DNA of 64,000 bases from Corynebacterium glaucum (lineage in GTDB: Bacteria; Actinomycetota; Actinomycetes; Mycobacteriales; Mycobacteriaceae). The notes under the pieces were generated by a model. The model was not told the origin of the DNA. It made no database searches and saw only the letters and a program-made list of their open reading frames with translations. The stretch is from assembly GCF_002287505.1 (NCBI RefSeq), contig NZ_CP019688.1, positions 1,538,674 to 1,602,673 of the forward strand. The letters run 5' to 3'. Positions 40,539-48,451 of this stretch are shown piece after piece (position 1 is the first letter of the stretch; each line of letters begins with the position of its first letter). The position numbers and the translations under genes are program-made.

Positions 40539-41081
40539 TTACCTCTCACCGGCCTCGAGCTTCGAGGCCTCCTCAAACGACAGTTCCGCCAGCTCCACCT
40601 CTGCGACGGGAGCAGCATTGAACTCAACTTCTACCACTGATTTAGGCATCTCGGAAACCGGCCGCACGAACACCTTTGGTGCCTTGCTACCGGCTTCCAC
40701 AAGCACGAGCTCTCGCTCGTCGTCGCTGAGCGCGCCAATGCGGTAGGTCTCGCCGTCCACGTCGACGAGACGGCCGCGGTTACGGCGCCAGTGCCTCGGC
40801 ACGGTCAGCGGCAGGTCCACCCCAGGCGTGGTGATCTCCAGCGTGTAACCTGCGCCGAAGTTGACCTCTCCGGCGTCTTCCAGGTCGTCGAAAAGCGAAG
40901 AGAGCTCCTGACTGACCACCTCAAGCTCGTCGAGGGTCGGGCGCGAATCCGAGTCGAGGGCGACCACGACCTGCGACTTTTTGCCTGCCTTGACCGTGCG
41001 GAGATTCTCAAGGTCCATCCCGTGCTTCTCCGCGACGGGCGCGATGAGCCGGGTGAGCTCTTCTGTGCTGGGAAATGCCAT
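40539..41081 (-). CDS. rimP: Ribosome maturation factor RimP
   Basis: A 180-residue factor for 30S assembly. The KSQVVVALDSDSRPTLDELEVVSQELS and YTLEITTPGVDLPLTVPRHWRRNRGRLV blocks are diagnostic. ATG 41081 is chosen because it gives a family-like start (MAFPSTEELTRLIAPVAEKHGMD) and has TAGGCT 7 nt upstream; the frame extending further would overrun the divergent lipoprotein. It is first gene of the rimP-nusA-ylxR-infB-rbfA operon. Confidence 0.95.
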   Translation of the reverse strand: MAFPSTEELTRLIAPVAEKHGMDLENLRTVKAGKKSQVVVALDSDSRPTLDELEVVSQELSSLFDDLEDAGEVNFGAGYTLEITTPGVDLPLTVPRHWRRNRGRLVDVDGETYRIGALSDDERELVLVEAGSKAPKVFVRPVSEMPKSVVEVEFNAAPVAEVELAELSFEEASKLEAGER

Positions 41082-41112
41082 GCGCTCCAGCCTATCGTGT
41101 AGCGTTTTGCGG
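41082..41112. promoter_or_regulatory. 31-bp divergent promoter region rimP/DUF4439 lipoprotein
   Basis: For rimP (-), TAGGCT (plus-strand AGCCTA at 41089-41094) ends 7 nt before ATG 41081. For the lipoprotein (+), TAGCGT (41100-41105) ends 7 nt before GTG 41113. The two -10 boxes are back to back, 5 bp apart. -35 elements, if any, lie inside the opposite coding start. Confidence 0.55.
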
Positions 41113-41916
41113 GTGAAGAAGCTGCTCATTACCGTTCCGCTGGTGTTGTTGCTCGGGGGTTGCACGGTGATGGATGTGGTGGGGCCGCGCCCGAATAAGG
41201 AAGTCATGGCGCTGGCGAAGCAAGCTCATGCCGACGGGTTGCCGAGCGGGGCCACCGAGGATTACCGGCAGCTGCGCACAGAGCAGTCCGATGCACTCAA
41301 GGCCGAAGCGCTGCGGCTGTGCGGGATCACCCCAGAGGGCGAGGCTCCGTCGTCGTGCTCAGTGAACTTCGACGACGCAGAGCTCCCCGCCAGCATTGGG
41401 GCGCAGGAGCTTGTGTCTCTCACGGCAGACACTGCGCCGCGGTTGCCCAAGGAATCGGTGGCGCTAGCCGTGGAGCAAGCTATCGACGCGACAGCGATGC
41501 AGCCGGTAGCGCTGGACAACGTCGGTTCAGCGACGCTGACCAGCGAAGCCGACATCACTCACGCCACGGCCGTGGTTCAGCGCGAGGCGGAGCTGCAGTA
41601 CGGGCTCGGGTTCGCGCTTGCGTTTGCCGATGACCCGCTACGCGAGCGCATTGCCGTGTTACGGGAGGCGTCGCGGGAACGCACCGACGCGCTCACCCCG
41701 AGCATCCCGCTCGACGACGGATCCCTTGCGCCCTCCCCCGGCTACCAGTTCGTGGAGGGTTACGCCGAGCCCACCACACTCGAGGAAGCACAACTGCTTG
41801 TCGACGCCCTGCAGCGCGCGGTGATCGACGAGACCGCTGCTGCGGCAGCAGCCGCTGAGGATCCGACGTGGATGCGCGACGCGATCTTCATTGCCGCTCA
41901 CGCGAAGCGCGCGTAG
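41113..41916 (+). CDS. DUF4439 domain lipoprotein
   Basis: A 267-residue exported lipoprotein. The start GTG 41113 gives MKKLLITVPLVLLLGGC, a signal peptide with lipobox LLGGC. The C-terminal half (about residues 145-265) is all helical and resembles the DUF4439 ferritin-like domain: LQYGLGFALAFADDPLREAI-like and EEAQLLVDALQRAVIDETAAAAAAAEDPTW. Function is unknown. It is divergent from rimP with 31 bp between starts, and converges on proS. Confidence 0.75.
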   Translation: MKKLLITVPLVLLLGGCTVMDVVGPRPNKEVMALAKQAHADGLPSGATEDYRQLRTEQSDALKAEALRLCGITPEGEAPSSCSVNFDDAELPASIGAQELVSLTADTAPRLPKESVALAVEQAIDATAMQPVALDNVGSATLTSEADITHATAVVQREAELQYGLGFALAFADDPLRERIAVLREASRERTDALTPSIPLDDGSLAPSPGYQFVEGYAEPTTLEEAQLLVDALQRAVIDETAAAAAAAEDPTWMRDAIFIAAHAKRA

Positions 41917-41940
41917 CGGACAGCGGAACCGGCAACTACC

Positions 41941-41970
41941 CCGCGAGCGGTGCTAGCCCGCGAGCGGTGC
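41941..41970. repeat. 13-bp direct repeat straddling the proS stop
   Basis: CCGCGAGCGGTGC occurs at 41941-41953 and again at 41958-41970, a 17-bp period. The second copy encodes the last residues of ProS (PLAG), and the first begins at the stop codon. It looks like a recent small tandem duplication at the 3' end. Confidence 0.7.
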
Positions 41971-43752
41971 GGTCTGCTTGCGCACCAGCTCGACGACCTG
42001 GTCCACGATGCGGTCCGCCGGAGCCTCAAGGGTTTCACCGCCGCGGATACGCAGCTCCACGATGCCGTCGGCGAAGCTGCGGCCCAGGATCACCAGGAAC
42101 GGCATGCCCAGCAGCTCAGCGTCCTTGAACTTCACGCCAGGCGATACCTTCGGGCGGTCGTCGAAGAGCACCTCGAGGCCGGCGGCGTCGAACTCGGTGA
42201 CCAACCGCTCCCCTGCCTCCAGCGCTGCGGCGTCTTTGTTCGCGACAGCAACGTGCACCTGGTACGGCGCGATGGCAACCGGCCACACCAGGCCCTTGTC
42301 GTCGTGGCGCTGCTCGGCCACCACAGCCATCATGCGGCTCACGCCAATGCCGTAGGAGCCCATGGTGGGCACGGCACGCTTGCCGTTTTCGTCCAAGATC
42401 TGCACGTCGAAGGCCTCGGTGTACTTGCGACCCAGCTGGAAGATGTGGCCCAGCTCGATACCACGCGCAAGCTCGAGCGTGCCGTTGCCGGACGGCGAGG
42501 GGTCGCCCTCCTTAATCTCTGCGGCCTCGATGAATCCATCCACCGTGAAGTCGCGGCCGGCAACCAGGCCCACCACGTGCTTCTGCTGCGCATCGGCGCC
42601 GGTGATCCAGCTCGTGCCGTCGACCACGCGCGGGTCGGCGAGCACACGCACGCCATTTGCAGCCAGCGCACGCGGGCCAACGTAGCCCTTCACCAAAAAG
42701 CCCGACTTGGCAAAGTCCTCCTCGCTGGCCAGCTCAAAGGTCGCCGGCTCGAGCGAGGCCTCGAGGCGCTTCTCGTCGAGCTCGCGGTCGCCTGGGATCA
42801 AAATTCCGGTCAGCTGCGGGCCGACGGGCTCGCCGCCCTCGGTCACAGCGCGCGGGTCATCCACTTTGACCACCATGCACTTGAGGGTGTCGGCGGCGGT
42901 GACCTCGTGGCCGTCGACAAGCACCTGCGCACTGTTCGCCCAGTCCACCAGCGCGGTAATGGTCTCCGAGGCCGGGGTGTCGTGCTCTACCGGCTCCGGC
43001 AGGCCTTCAAAGGCTTGGGCTTCAGGCACCACAGTGGTCACGGCCTCAACGTTTGCCGCGAAGTCGCCCGCGGTGGAGACCACGAACGTGTCCTCGCCGT
43101 TGTCGGAATATGCGAGGAACTCTTCCGACGCAGATCCGCCCATTGCGCCCGAAGTCGCCTTGCAGATCTCGTAGCGCAGGCCCACTCGGTCGAATATCCG
43201 CTGGTACGCCGCCCGGTGCGCGGCGTAGGACTCATCTAACCCCTCATCGGTCATGTCGAAGGAGTAGCTGTCCTTCATCACAAACTCACGCCCGCGCAGG
43301 ATGCCCGCACGCGGGCGCGCCTCATCGCGGTACTTCGTCTGGATTTGATAGAGCGTGACCGGGAAGTCCTTGTACGAGGAGTAAAGGTCTTTCACCGCGG
43401 CGGTGAACATCTCCTCGTGCGTGGGCCCAAGCAGCATGTCCGCACCTTTGCGGTCCTGCAGGCGGAACAGATCATCGCCGTACTCGGTCCAGCGGTTCGT
43501 CGCCTCGTACGGTTCACGCGGCAACAGCGCCGGGAATAGCAGCTCCTGCGCTCCCATCGCGTCCATCTCCTCGCGCACAATGCCCTCGATCTTGCGCAGC
43601 GTGCGCAGCCCCAGCGGCAGCCAGGAATACACACCCGGCGCTGCGCGTCGCACGTAGCCAGCGCGCACCAGCAGCTTGTGGCTGGGCACCTCGGCATCGG
43701 CGGGATCTTCGCGCAGCGTGCGCAGGAACAAGGTGGAGAGGCGTGTGATCAT
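41953..43752 (-). CDS. proS: Prolyl-tRNA synthetase (bacterial type with editing insertion)
   Basis: A 599-residue class II aminoacyl-tRNA synthetase charging tRNA-Pro. Motif 2 ([27 protein letters not shown] region), the roughly 180-residue editing (INS) domain between motifs 2 and 3, and motif 3 ([18 protein letters not shown]) are visible. ATG 43752 was chosen ([21 protein letters not shown], the family start) with TAAACT 7 nt upstream. The frame continuing upstream overlaps yaaA and is antisense noise. Confidence 0.95.
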   Translation of the reverse strand: MITRLSTLFLRTLREDPADAEVPSHKLLVRAGYVRRAAPGVYSWLPLGLRTLRKIEGIVREEMDAMGAQELLFPALLPREPYEATNRWTEYGDDLFRLQDRKGADMLLGPTHEEMFTAAVKDLYSSYKDFPVTLYQIQTKYRDEARPRAGILRGREFVMKDSYSFDMTDEGLDESYAAHRAAYQRIFDRVGLRYEICKATSGAMGGSASEEFLAYSDNGEDTFVVSTAGDFAANVEAVTTVVPEAQAFEGLPEPVEHDTPASETITALVDWANSAQVLVDGHEVTAADTLKCMVVKVDDPRAVTEGGEPVGPQLTGILIPGDRELDEKRLEASLEPATFELASEEDFAKSGFLVKGYVGPRALAANGVRVLADPRVVDGTSWITGADAQQKHVVGLVAGRDFTVDGFIEAAEIKEGDPSPSGNGTLELARGIELGHIFQLGRKYTEAFDVQILDENGKRAVPTMGSYGIGVSRMMAVVAEQRHDDKGLVWPVAIAPYQVHVAVANKDAAALEAGERLVTEFDAAGLEVLFDDRPKVSPGVKFKDAELLGMPFLVILGRSFADGIVELRIRGGETLEAPADRIVDQVVELVRKQTAPLAG

Positions 43753-43782
43753 GCGGGGAAGTTTACCGCTAGGGTTTTTCGC
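43753..43782. promoter_or_regulatory. 30-bp divergent promoter region proS/yaaA
   Basis: For proS (-), TAAACT (plus-strand AGTTTA at 43760-43765) ends 7 nt before ATG 43752. For yaaA (+), TAGGGT (43770-43775) ends 7 nt before ATG 43783. It has the same back-to-back layout as at 41082-41112. Confidence 0.55.
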
Positions 43783-44454
43783 ATGCTCATCGTGCTTCCC
43801 CCGTCCGAAACCAAAGCGCCCGGAGGAGTCAACGACCCGATGGAGCTGTCGTTTCCGGAGTTTAACGGGATCAGGGATTCGCTTATCGACGCCCTCGCCC
43901 ACACGCCCATCGAGGAGATGGACGCACCAGCGTCGAAGCGCCACGAGGCGGAAGAGAATCACTCGCTGCGGGAGGCTCCGGTTATGCCCGCGATCCATCG
44001 CTACACGGGCGTGCTTTACGACGCCCTGGATGCCGCCACCCTCCCCGATTCCGCGGTTTCCCGCCTGGCCGTTGGTTCCGCGTTGTTCGGGCTCGTGCGT
44101 GCGGGCGACATGATTCCGCGCTACCGCCTCTCTGCCGGTTCCAGGGTCGCCGGCAAGACGATGAAGGCGTGGTGGGGGCCGTCGATAAGCGATGCGCTTG
44201 GTGCTGAGCCCTTTGTAGTGGACCTGCGATCCGGCGTATACCAGCAGCTTGGGCCTGTGCCCGGCGCGGTGACGGTGCGTGTGGAGCGCGACGGCAAGGT
44301 GGTCAGCCACTTCAACAAGCAGTACAAGGGTGAGCTCGCGCGGGTGCTGGCGCTTGGGCCGCAGGTCGATTCCGTGGAGGGGGTTGCGGACGTTGCTCGC
44401 GCCGCCGGAATGAACGTTGTTGTCGACGGAACGCAGCTCACGCTCGCCGTCTGA
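43783..44454 (+). CDS. yaaA: YaaA family peroxide-stress/DNA-binding protein
   Basis: A 223-residue DUF328/YaaA protein. In E. coli YaaA lowers free iron under peroxide stress and has a helix-hairpin-helix-like DNA-binding surface. Family marks are [11 protein letters not shown] at the start, the ALDAATL...[27 protein letters not shown] centre and [15 protein letters not shown] near the end. It is slightly shorter than the E. coli protein (258 residues). The protein contains two copies of the dispersed 10-mer at DNA level (43881 and 44181). Its stop codon is directly followed by the ATTTATC repeats. Confidence 0.9.
   Translation: MLIVLPPSETKAPGGVNDPMELSFPEFNGIRDSLIDALAHTPIEEMDAPASKRHEAEENHSLREAPVMPAIHRYTGVLYDALDAATLPDSAVSRLAVGSALFGLVRAGDMIPRYRLSAGSRVAGKTMKAWWGPSISDALGAEPFVVDLRSGVYQQLGPVPGAVTVRVERDGKVVSHFNKQYKGELARVLALGPQVDSVEGVADVARAAGMNVVVDGTQLTLAV
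43881..43890 (-). repeat. Dispersed 10-mer GTCGATAAGC
   Basis: Perfect copy within yaaA, read in sense as S-L-I-D. It has the extended CGTCGATAAGCG context. Confidence 0.6.
44181..44190 (+). repeat. Dispersed 10-mer GTCGATAAGC
   Basis: Perfect copy within yaaA, read P-S-I-S with a rare ATA isoleucine codon. It has extended context CCGTCGATAAGCG. Confidence 0.6.
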
Positions 44455-44511
44455 TTTATCAATTTATCGATTTATCAACCGGGGCCGATTTATCAATTTA
44501 TCAATTTATCA
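44454..44511 (+). repeat. Six 8-bp repeats ATTTATCR in two blocks of three
   Basis: Units at 44454, 44462 and 44470 (the second ends in G) are followed by a 10-bp GC-rich spacer ACCGGGGCCG (44478-44487) and units at 44488, 44496 and 44504. The region is AT-rich in GC-rich surroundings and starts at the last base of the yaaA stop. A -10-like TATTCT (44523-44528) ends 7 nt before the ATPase start, so the second block covers the expected -35 area. It looks like an iteron or operator array. Confidence 0.8.
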
Positions 44512-44535
44512 ATCGCGCCGAGTATTCTCAGGTTC

Positions 44536-45657
44536 ATGGATAACCCGTTCCGCCCCACTTTCGGTGCCAGCCCGCGGGTCTGGGCCGGCCGCGATGCTGT
44601 GCTGGAGGATTTCGCTCGCGCAGTCGACGGCGCACCCGGCAACCCAGACCGCTCCATTCTCATCTCCGGATCGAGGGGCATTGGAAAGACGGTGCTGCTG
44701 ACTGAGCTTGAGGATATCGCGAAGCAGCGCGGCTGGTTGGTGCTGCGAGCATCTGCACGAGAAGACATTGCACGAGTCCTCGTTGAGTCGGCCATTCCAG
44801 AAGCGATCGAGAGCCTGGACCGAACTACCCGCCGCAAAGTCACCGGCATCTCCATCGCAGGTATCGGGTCTGTGAGCACCCAGGTGGAAAGCCAGGAACC
44901 CTCGAAGCGACTCACTACCCAGCTCCGCGACCTCATCGATCGGCTGCAAGGCGCCGGAGTGCTGATCACCATCGATGAGATCCAGGACGTCTCCGCTGAA
45001 GACCTCACCCAGGTAGCAATCGCGTACCAGGATCTGGTCCGAGATGACCTCCCTGTCGCCGTCGCCATGGCCGGTCTGACGCTGGGGATAAACGACCTTC
45101 TGAACTTGCCCGGCGCGACCTTTCTTCGGCGCGCCCGACATTATGAACTCGGCCCGTTGACGCTCGCGGACGCGGAACAAGCCTTGGCGGGCACCGCCAA
45201 GGAAGGTGGCCTCGAGTTCCCCAGCGCCGCAGATGCCGCCGCGTTTAGTCAGGGCTACCCCTACCTCGTGCAGCTGACGGGGTATCTGGCGTGGGAAAGC
45301 GCAGTTGGAATGGGGCTCGATGCGCTAGACAACCGCGCCCTTGAGGATGCAATGCCGCGTGCAATCGACCGCCTCGGTACCCAAGTGCACCAACCCGCAC
45401 TGCGGGAAGTACCGCACCGCCAACGGGAATACCTTGAAGCGATGGCCTCCATCGCCTTGCGCACACCCGACGGGGTTGTAGCTACCGCCGAAATTTCAGA
45501 AGAGCTGGGTATCTCGGCGACGTCGCTGAGCGATACACGCAGCAAGCTCATCGACCGCGACCTCATCACTCCCGCGGGCTGGGGCAAAGTGGAGTTTGCG
45601 CAGCCATATCTCGGCGAATACATCCGCGACCAGCGCCGACCGCGCCGAGTGCAGTAG
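44536..45657 (+). CDS. AAA+ ATPase with C-terminal winged helix (Orc1/archaeal-ATPase-like)
   Basis: A 373-residue stand-alone ATPase. Walker A GSRGIGKT is at residues 45-52 and Walker B LITIDE at 143-148 followed by IQD. A sensor-like AGLTLG region and a helical lid (LTLADAEQAL) follow. The last 90 residues form a winged-helix domain (VVATAEISEELGISATSLSDTRSKLIDRDLI). This layout matches the Orc1/Cdc6-like and MarR-tipped AAA ATPases of unknown role scattered through actinobacteria. No signal or membrane helix. It is probably leaderless. The six ATTTATCR repeats directly upstream suggest self-regulation or a DNA target for the protein (inference). Confidence 0.75.
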   Translation: MDNPFRPTFGASPRVWAGRDAVLEDFARAVDGAPGNPDRSILISGSRGIGKTVLLTELEDIAKQRGWLVLRASAREDIARVLVESAIPEAIESLDRTTRRKVTGISIAGIGSVSTQVESQEPSKRLTTQLRDLIDRLQGAGVLITIDEIQDVSAEDLTQVAIAYQDLVRDDLPVAVAMAGLTLGINDLLNLPGATFLRRARHYELGPLTLADAEQALAGTAKEGGLEFPSAADAAAFSQGYPYLVQLTGYLAWESAVGMGLDALDNRALEDAMPRAIDRLGTQVHQPALREVPHRQREYLEAMASIALRTPDGVVATAEISEELGISATSLSDTRSKLIDRDLITPAGWGKVEFAQPYLGEYIRDQRRPRRVQ

Positions 45658-45694
45658 CGAAGCGCGTGTAGGAGGCGCTGCTACCGTAGGTTCC

Positions 45695-46429
45695 ATGCGC
45701 GCGAAACCCCTGTATACCGCTGCTGTGATCATTTACCTCGCGGTACTGGCCTATGTGTTTCTGCGGTGGGACGCCATCCCGGATCCAGTGCCGATGCACA
45801 TCGGCCCCGCCGGCGAGATCGACAGTTGGGCGCCGAAAACTTGGCTGTCGGTCACGGCTGTGACGCTGATCGGCTTAGTGATCACGGTTGGGGTGGCGGC
45901 AACGCTGCCGTCGATAAGCTTGGCCCGCATTGGACACGATCAACCTGCAGGCGGCGAACTACCTTTCTCCGAGACTGCCTCGCAACGTGTGGAGCGGTTG
46001 CATGAGACGACCAACCTGATGCTGGCCCAGATTGTGCTGGGTACCGCTGTCCTTCTAGCTGTGGTCCAGATCATGCTCATCTTCCCTGACGCGCCGATCT
46101 CGACCTGGTCCTTTCTTATTCTGTTTGGCGCGTTCATGGTCTTCACACTCGTGCTTACGTGGCGCTTGCACCGGACCACGAAAGAGAGCTTCGCCCGAAT
46201 CGAACCGGATCAGGAAGAGCGGATCCGCATTGAGCGCCTGGGAATGAAGGCAGGGATGGGCGTGTACTCAGCGCCGAAGGACACAATGGCCGTGGCTGTG
46301 TTGCCGGGTGAACCGAGCAAGCTGCAGATCAACACCTCGCACCCGGCCGGCAAACGTGCGTTGACGCAGATCGCGCTCTCGCTGGGAGGTATGATGATCG
46401 GCATTCTTGTCATTTCGATTCTGGCGTAG
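45695..46429 (+). CDS. DUF1648 domain membrane protein
   Basis: A 244-residue membrane protein with about five helices (AAVIIYLAVLAYVFLRW; SVTAVTLIGLVITVGVAA; QIVLGTAVLLAVVQIML; SFLILFGAFMVFTLVL; LSLGGMMIGILVISIL). The first helix and the loop WDAIPDPVPMHIGPAGEIDSWAPKT are the DUF1648 signature. Function is unknown. ATG 45695 has TACCGT 6 nt upstream. The dispersed 10-mer lies within it at 45910. The next gene starts 12 bp later, suggesting an operon. Confidence 0.75.
   Translation: MRAKPLYTAAVIIYLAVLAYVFLRWDAIPDPVPMHIGPAGEIDSWAPKTWLSVTAVTLIGLVITVGVAATLPSISLARIGHDQPAGGELPFSETASQRVERLHETTNLMLAQIVLGTAVLLAVVQIMLIFPDAPISTWSFLILFGAFMVFTLVLTWRLHRTTKESFARIEPDQEERIRIERLGMKAGMGVYSAPKDTMAVAVLPGEPSKLQINTSHPAGKRALTQIALSLGGMMIGILVISILA
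45910..45919 (+). repeat. Dispersed 10-mer GTCGATAAGC
   Basis: Perfect copy inside the DUF1648 gene, read P-S-I-S with a rare ATA isoleucine codon. Confidence 0.6.
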
Positions 46430-46441
46430 TGCGGTGAACCA

Positions 46442-47116
46442 GTGAGCACCCGCAAACCTTTCAACCGCAAGCGGCGCAACGCGAAGCGCGATGCGCTCGT
46501 GCTCGGTGCGCTGCTTCTTGTTGTGTTTGCCGTGACCGCAGTGTTGGCAGTGCTGGCAAAGTTTGGCCCGAAGCCCGACCAGGAACTGGTGCTTCGGGTC
46601 ATCGACGGTGACACCATCGATATCCAGCCCGCCGACGACCCGACGCGAGTGCGCCTGATCGGCATCGACGCCCCCGAGCAGGGCGAGTGCCTGTATGAGG
46701 AATCGAAGGAGTTCCTCTCCACCACGCTGTGGCCACGCACGGACATTCGCCTGAAATATGACGTGCAGCGGCAAGACCAGTACGGGCGCGATCTCGGCGC
46801 TGTGTTCATGCCGGACGGCACGTTCATAAACGAGGAGATCGTCAAAGCGGGCTGGGCCCGAGCCGTGGAGTACCCGCCGAACGTGAAGTACACCGCCCGC
46901 CTCCAGGCGGCCGAGGCTTACGCGAAGCAGCACAACCTGGGCATTCACGCGGTCCCGGACGAGTGCTTGCTCCCGACCGAAGTAGCCAGGGAGGCCAAGG
47001 CCCGTTACGAGCAGGACCCGGACCCCTTCTACAAGGACGTGATGCGCGACGCAGTGGAGCGCACGAAGAACTTCACCTACCGCGAGCAGGCGCTGGACTA
47101 CATCGACTCGCTGTAA
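46442..47116 (+). CDS. Thermonuclease-family (SNase) protein with membrane anchor
   Basis: A 224-residue protein with a basic N-terminus, one membrane helix (about residues 18-40) and a staphylococcal-nuclease domain (about 48-180). Conserved parts are VIDGDTIDI, VRLIGIDAPEQGECLY with the catalytic Arg and Glu, and YGRDLGAVF with the second Arg. It is expected to be an extracytoplasmic, calcium-dependent nuclease anchored to the membrane. GTG 46442 start, 12 bp after the DUF1648 gene. It probably scavenges or degrades external DNA; that is inference. Confidence 0.85.
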   Translation: MSTRKPFNRKRRNAKRDALVLGALLLVVFAVTAVLAVLAKFGPKPDQELVLRVIDGDTIDIQPADDPTRVRLIGIDAPEQGECLYEESKEFLSTTLWPRTDIRLKYDVQRQDQYGRDLGAVFMPDGTFINEEIVKAGWARAVEYPPNVKYTARLQAAEAYAKQHNLGIHAVPDECLLPTEVAREAKARYEQDPDPFYKDVMRDAVERTKNFTYREQALDYIDSL

Positions 47117-47137
47117 TTTCGCCCTACACTCGGGGCC

Positions 47138-47881
47138 ATGAGCACCCCCAGCACCCACGACCAAGCACGCGAGATCCTGAGCAAGGCCATCCACATCGAG
47201 GTTTTCACCGGCGCTGGCATGAGCGCGGATAGCGGCATCGCCACTTACCGCGACGCCGTGACCGGGCTCTGGGAGAACGTCGACCCGCAGGCCATGGCTT
47301 CCATCGACGCGTGGCATATCGACCCGGACACGATGTTCGCCTGGTACCTCTGGCGCGCTCACCTCGCGCAGCAGGCGGAGCCCAACGCAGGCCACATCGC
47401 GATCGCGAACACGCCCGGGGCCACGGTCACCACCCAAAACATCGACAACTTGCACGAGCGGGCAGGCAGCAAGGAAGTCGCGCACCTGCACGGTTCGCTG
47501 TTCGAGTTTCGCTGTTCGCTTTGCGACGAACCGTACGACGCCCCGATCGACATCCCAACCGAGCAGGTGCCAACCGTCCATCCACCGGAGTGCCCCGTCT
47601 GCGGCGGGTTGGTTCGCCCCGGTGTCGTGTGGTTCGGTGAAGCGCTGCCTCAGGAGGAGTGGCAGATCGCCGAGGAACGCATGAATACCGCAGACGCAGT
47701 GCTGATCGTCGGCACGTCCGGCGTGGTCTTTCCTGCCGCAGGTCTGCCAATGATGGCGCACGCCCGGGAAATCCCGATCATCGAAGTGACCCCGATGCGC
47801 ACGGACCTGTCGCGCCTGGCCACCGTGGTGGTCGAGGACACCGCTGCCAGCGCCCTCCCGCAGATTCTTCCGGTGAGCTAG
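47138..47881 (+). CDS. NAD-dependent protein deacylase, sirtuin family
   Basis: A 247-residue CobB-type sirtuin. NAD-binding FTGAGMSADSGIATYRD is at residues 23-39, then the catalytic NIDNLHERAG and LHGSLFEFRCSLC, with a zinc site from two Cys pairs (RCSLC and CPVCGG) and VVWFGEALP. It is expected to remove acyl groups from lysines. TACACT lies 7 nt upstream of ATG 47138, so it is probably leaderless. The stop is directly against the YoeB stop (no gap). Length and a complete sirtuin core argue against a phage-defence role. Confidence 0.9.
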   Translation: MSTPSTHDQAREILSKAIHIEVFTGAGMSADSGIATYRDAVTGLWENVDPQAMASIDAWHIDPDTMFAWYLWRAHLAQQAEPNAGHIAIANTPGATVTTQNIDNLHERAGSKEVAHLHGSLFEFRCSLCDEPYDAPIDIPTEQVPTVHPPECPVCGGLVRPGVVWFGEALPQEEWQIAEERMNTADAVLIVGTSGVVFPAAGLPMMAHAREIPIIEVTPMRTDLSRLATVVVEDTAASALPQILPVS

Positions 47882-48136
47882 CTAGTAATGGTAACGCACC
47901 TGAAGGATCACAAGGTCATTTTCCTGCACGACATACACCAGGCGATGTTCTTGCGTAATCCTGCGAGACCAAGCGCCCTCTGCTCCATACTTGAGCGGTT
48001 CGGGCTTACCAATTCCCTCAAATGGGTCGCGAAGAGTCTCAACAATTAGCTGGTTGATGCGTTTGAGAACCTTACGGTCTTCTCGCTGCCAGTACGTGTA
48101 GTCCTCCCACGCGTTCCTTTCCCAGACGAGACGCAT
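47882..48136 (-). CDS. yoeB: YoeB/Txe family toxin (mRNA interferase)
   Basis: An 84-residue ribosome-dependent endoribonuclease of the RelE/YoeB fold. Visible marks are the basic WQREDRKVLKRINQLI start, DPFEGIGKPEPLKYG and the C-terminal VRYHY, where the His-Tyr pair is part of the active site. ATG 48136 overlaps the antitoxin stop (TAATG), a coupled order of antitoxin then toxin. It should cut mRNA at the A-site when freed. Confidence 0.9.
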   Translation of the reverse strand: MRLVWERNAWEDYTYWQREDRKVLKRINQLIVETLRDPFEGIGKPEPLKYGAEGAWSRRITQEHRLVYVVQENDLVILQVRYHY

Positions 48137-48387
48137 TAGTCAGTGAGGTCGAGATCGTGGGGTTCAAACCGTCCCGCACGGGCATTTTCGAAAGATTCCA
48201 TGAGTCTCTTGGCGTTTGCAGGAGATCGGAAGAGGTGCGCAGTCTCCTGCCACGCAGAAAAATCGTCCGCCGACATAATCACCACGTTTCCATGACGCGA
48301 CTCCACCTCGATAGGCGTTCTGTCTTGATTAACCCGTTCGATCAAAGGAAAGAACGTCCGACGGGCTTCACTCGCGCTGATAGACAT
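48136..48387 (-). CDS. YefM/Phd family antitoxin
   Basis: An 83-residue antitoxin. The N-terminal MSISASEARRTFFPLIERVNQ is a Phd/YefM DNA-binding domain, VVIMSADDFSAWQET is its second conserved block, and the C-terminus is the toxin-binding tail. ATG 48387 has GGGAGGTGG upstream. Open frame further upstream overruns the methyltransferase end. Direct repeats 20-40 bp upstream are a probable operator. The partner toxin overlaps it by one base. Confidence 0.9.
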   Translation of the reverse strand: MSISASEARRTFFPLIERVNQDRTPIEVESRHGNVVIMSADDFSAWQETAHLFRSPANAKRLMESFENARAGRFEPHDLDLTD

Positions 48388-48407
48388 TAGCCACCTCCCA
48401 AACTGCT

Positions 48408-48426
48408 GGTACAAGGTTACGGTACA
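48408..48426. promoter_or_regulatory. Direct repeats upstream of the antitoxin
   Basis: GGTACA occurs at 48408-48413 and 48421-48426, with 13-bp period and near-identical AGGTT continuation. It is 20-40 bp upstream of the antitoxin ATG and may be the autoregulatory operator. Confidence 0.4.
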
Positions 48427-48451
48427 GGTTGGCGGCAAGCGGACGCAATAC

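Noticed and set aside
41950..43239. Plus-strand open frame opposite proS (429 residues)
   Set aside because: Antisense to ProRS catalytic core and the composition is typical of a shadow frame.
44454..44511. ATTTATCR array as a chromosomal replication origin with DnaA boxes
   Set aside because: The units do not match TTATCCACA, no dnaA/dnaN is nearby and the surroundings are ordinary genes.
44536..48387. ATPase, nuclease, sirtuin and toxin-antitoxin genes as one anti-phage island
   Set aside because: The sirtuin is a normal deacylase, the nuclease is membrane-anchored and probably external, and the genes appear to have separate promoters and mixed strands. No integrase or mobility sign.
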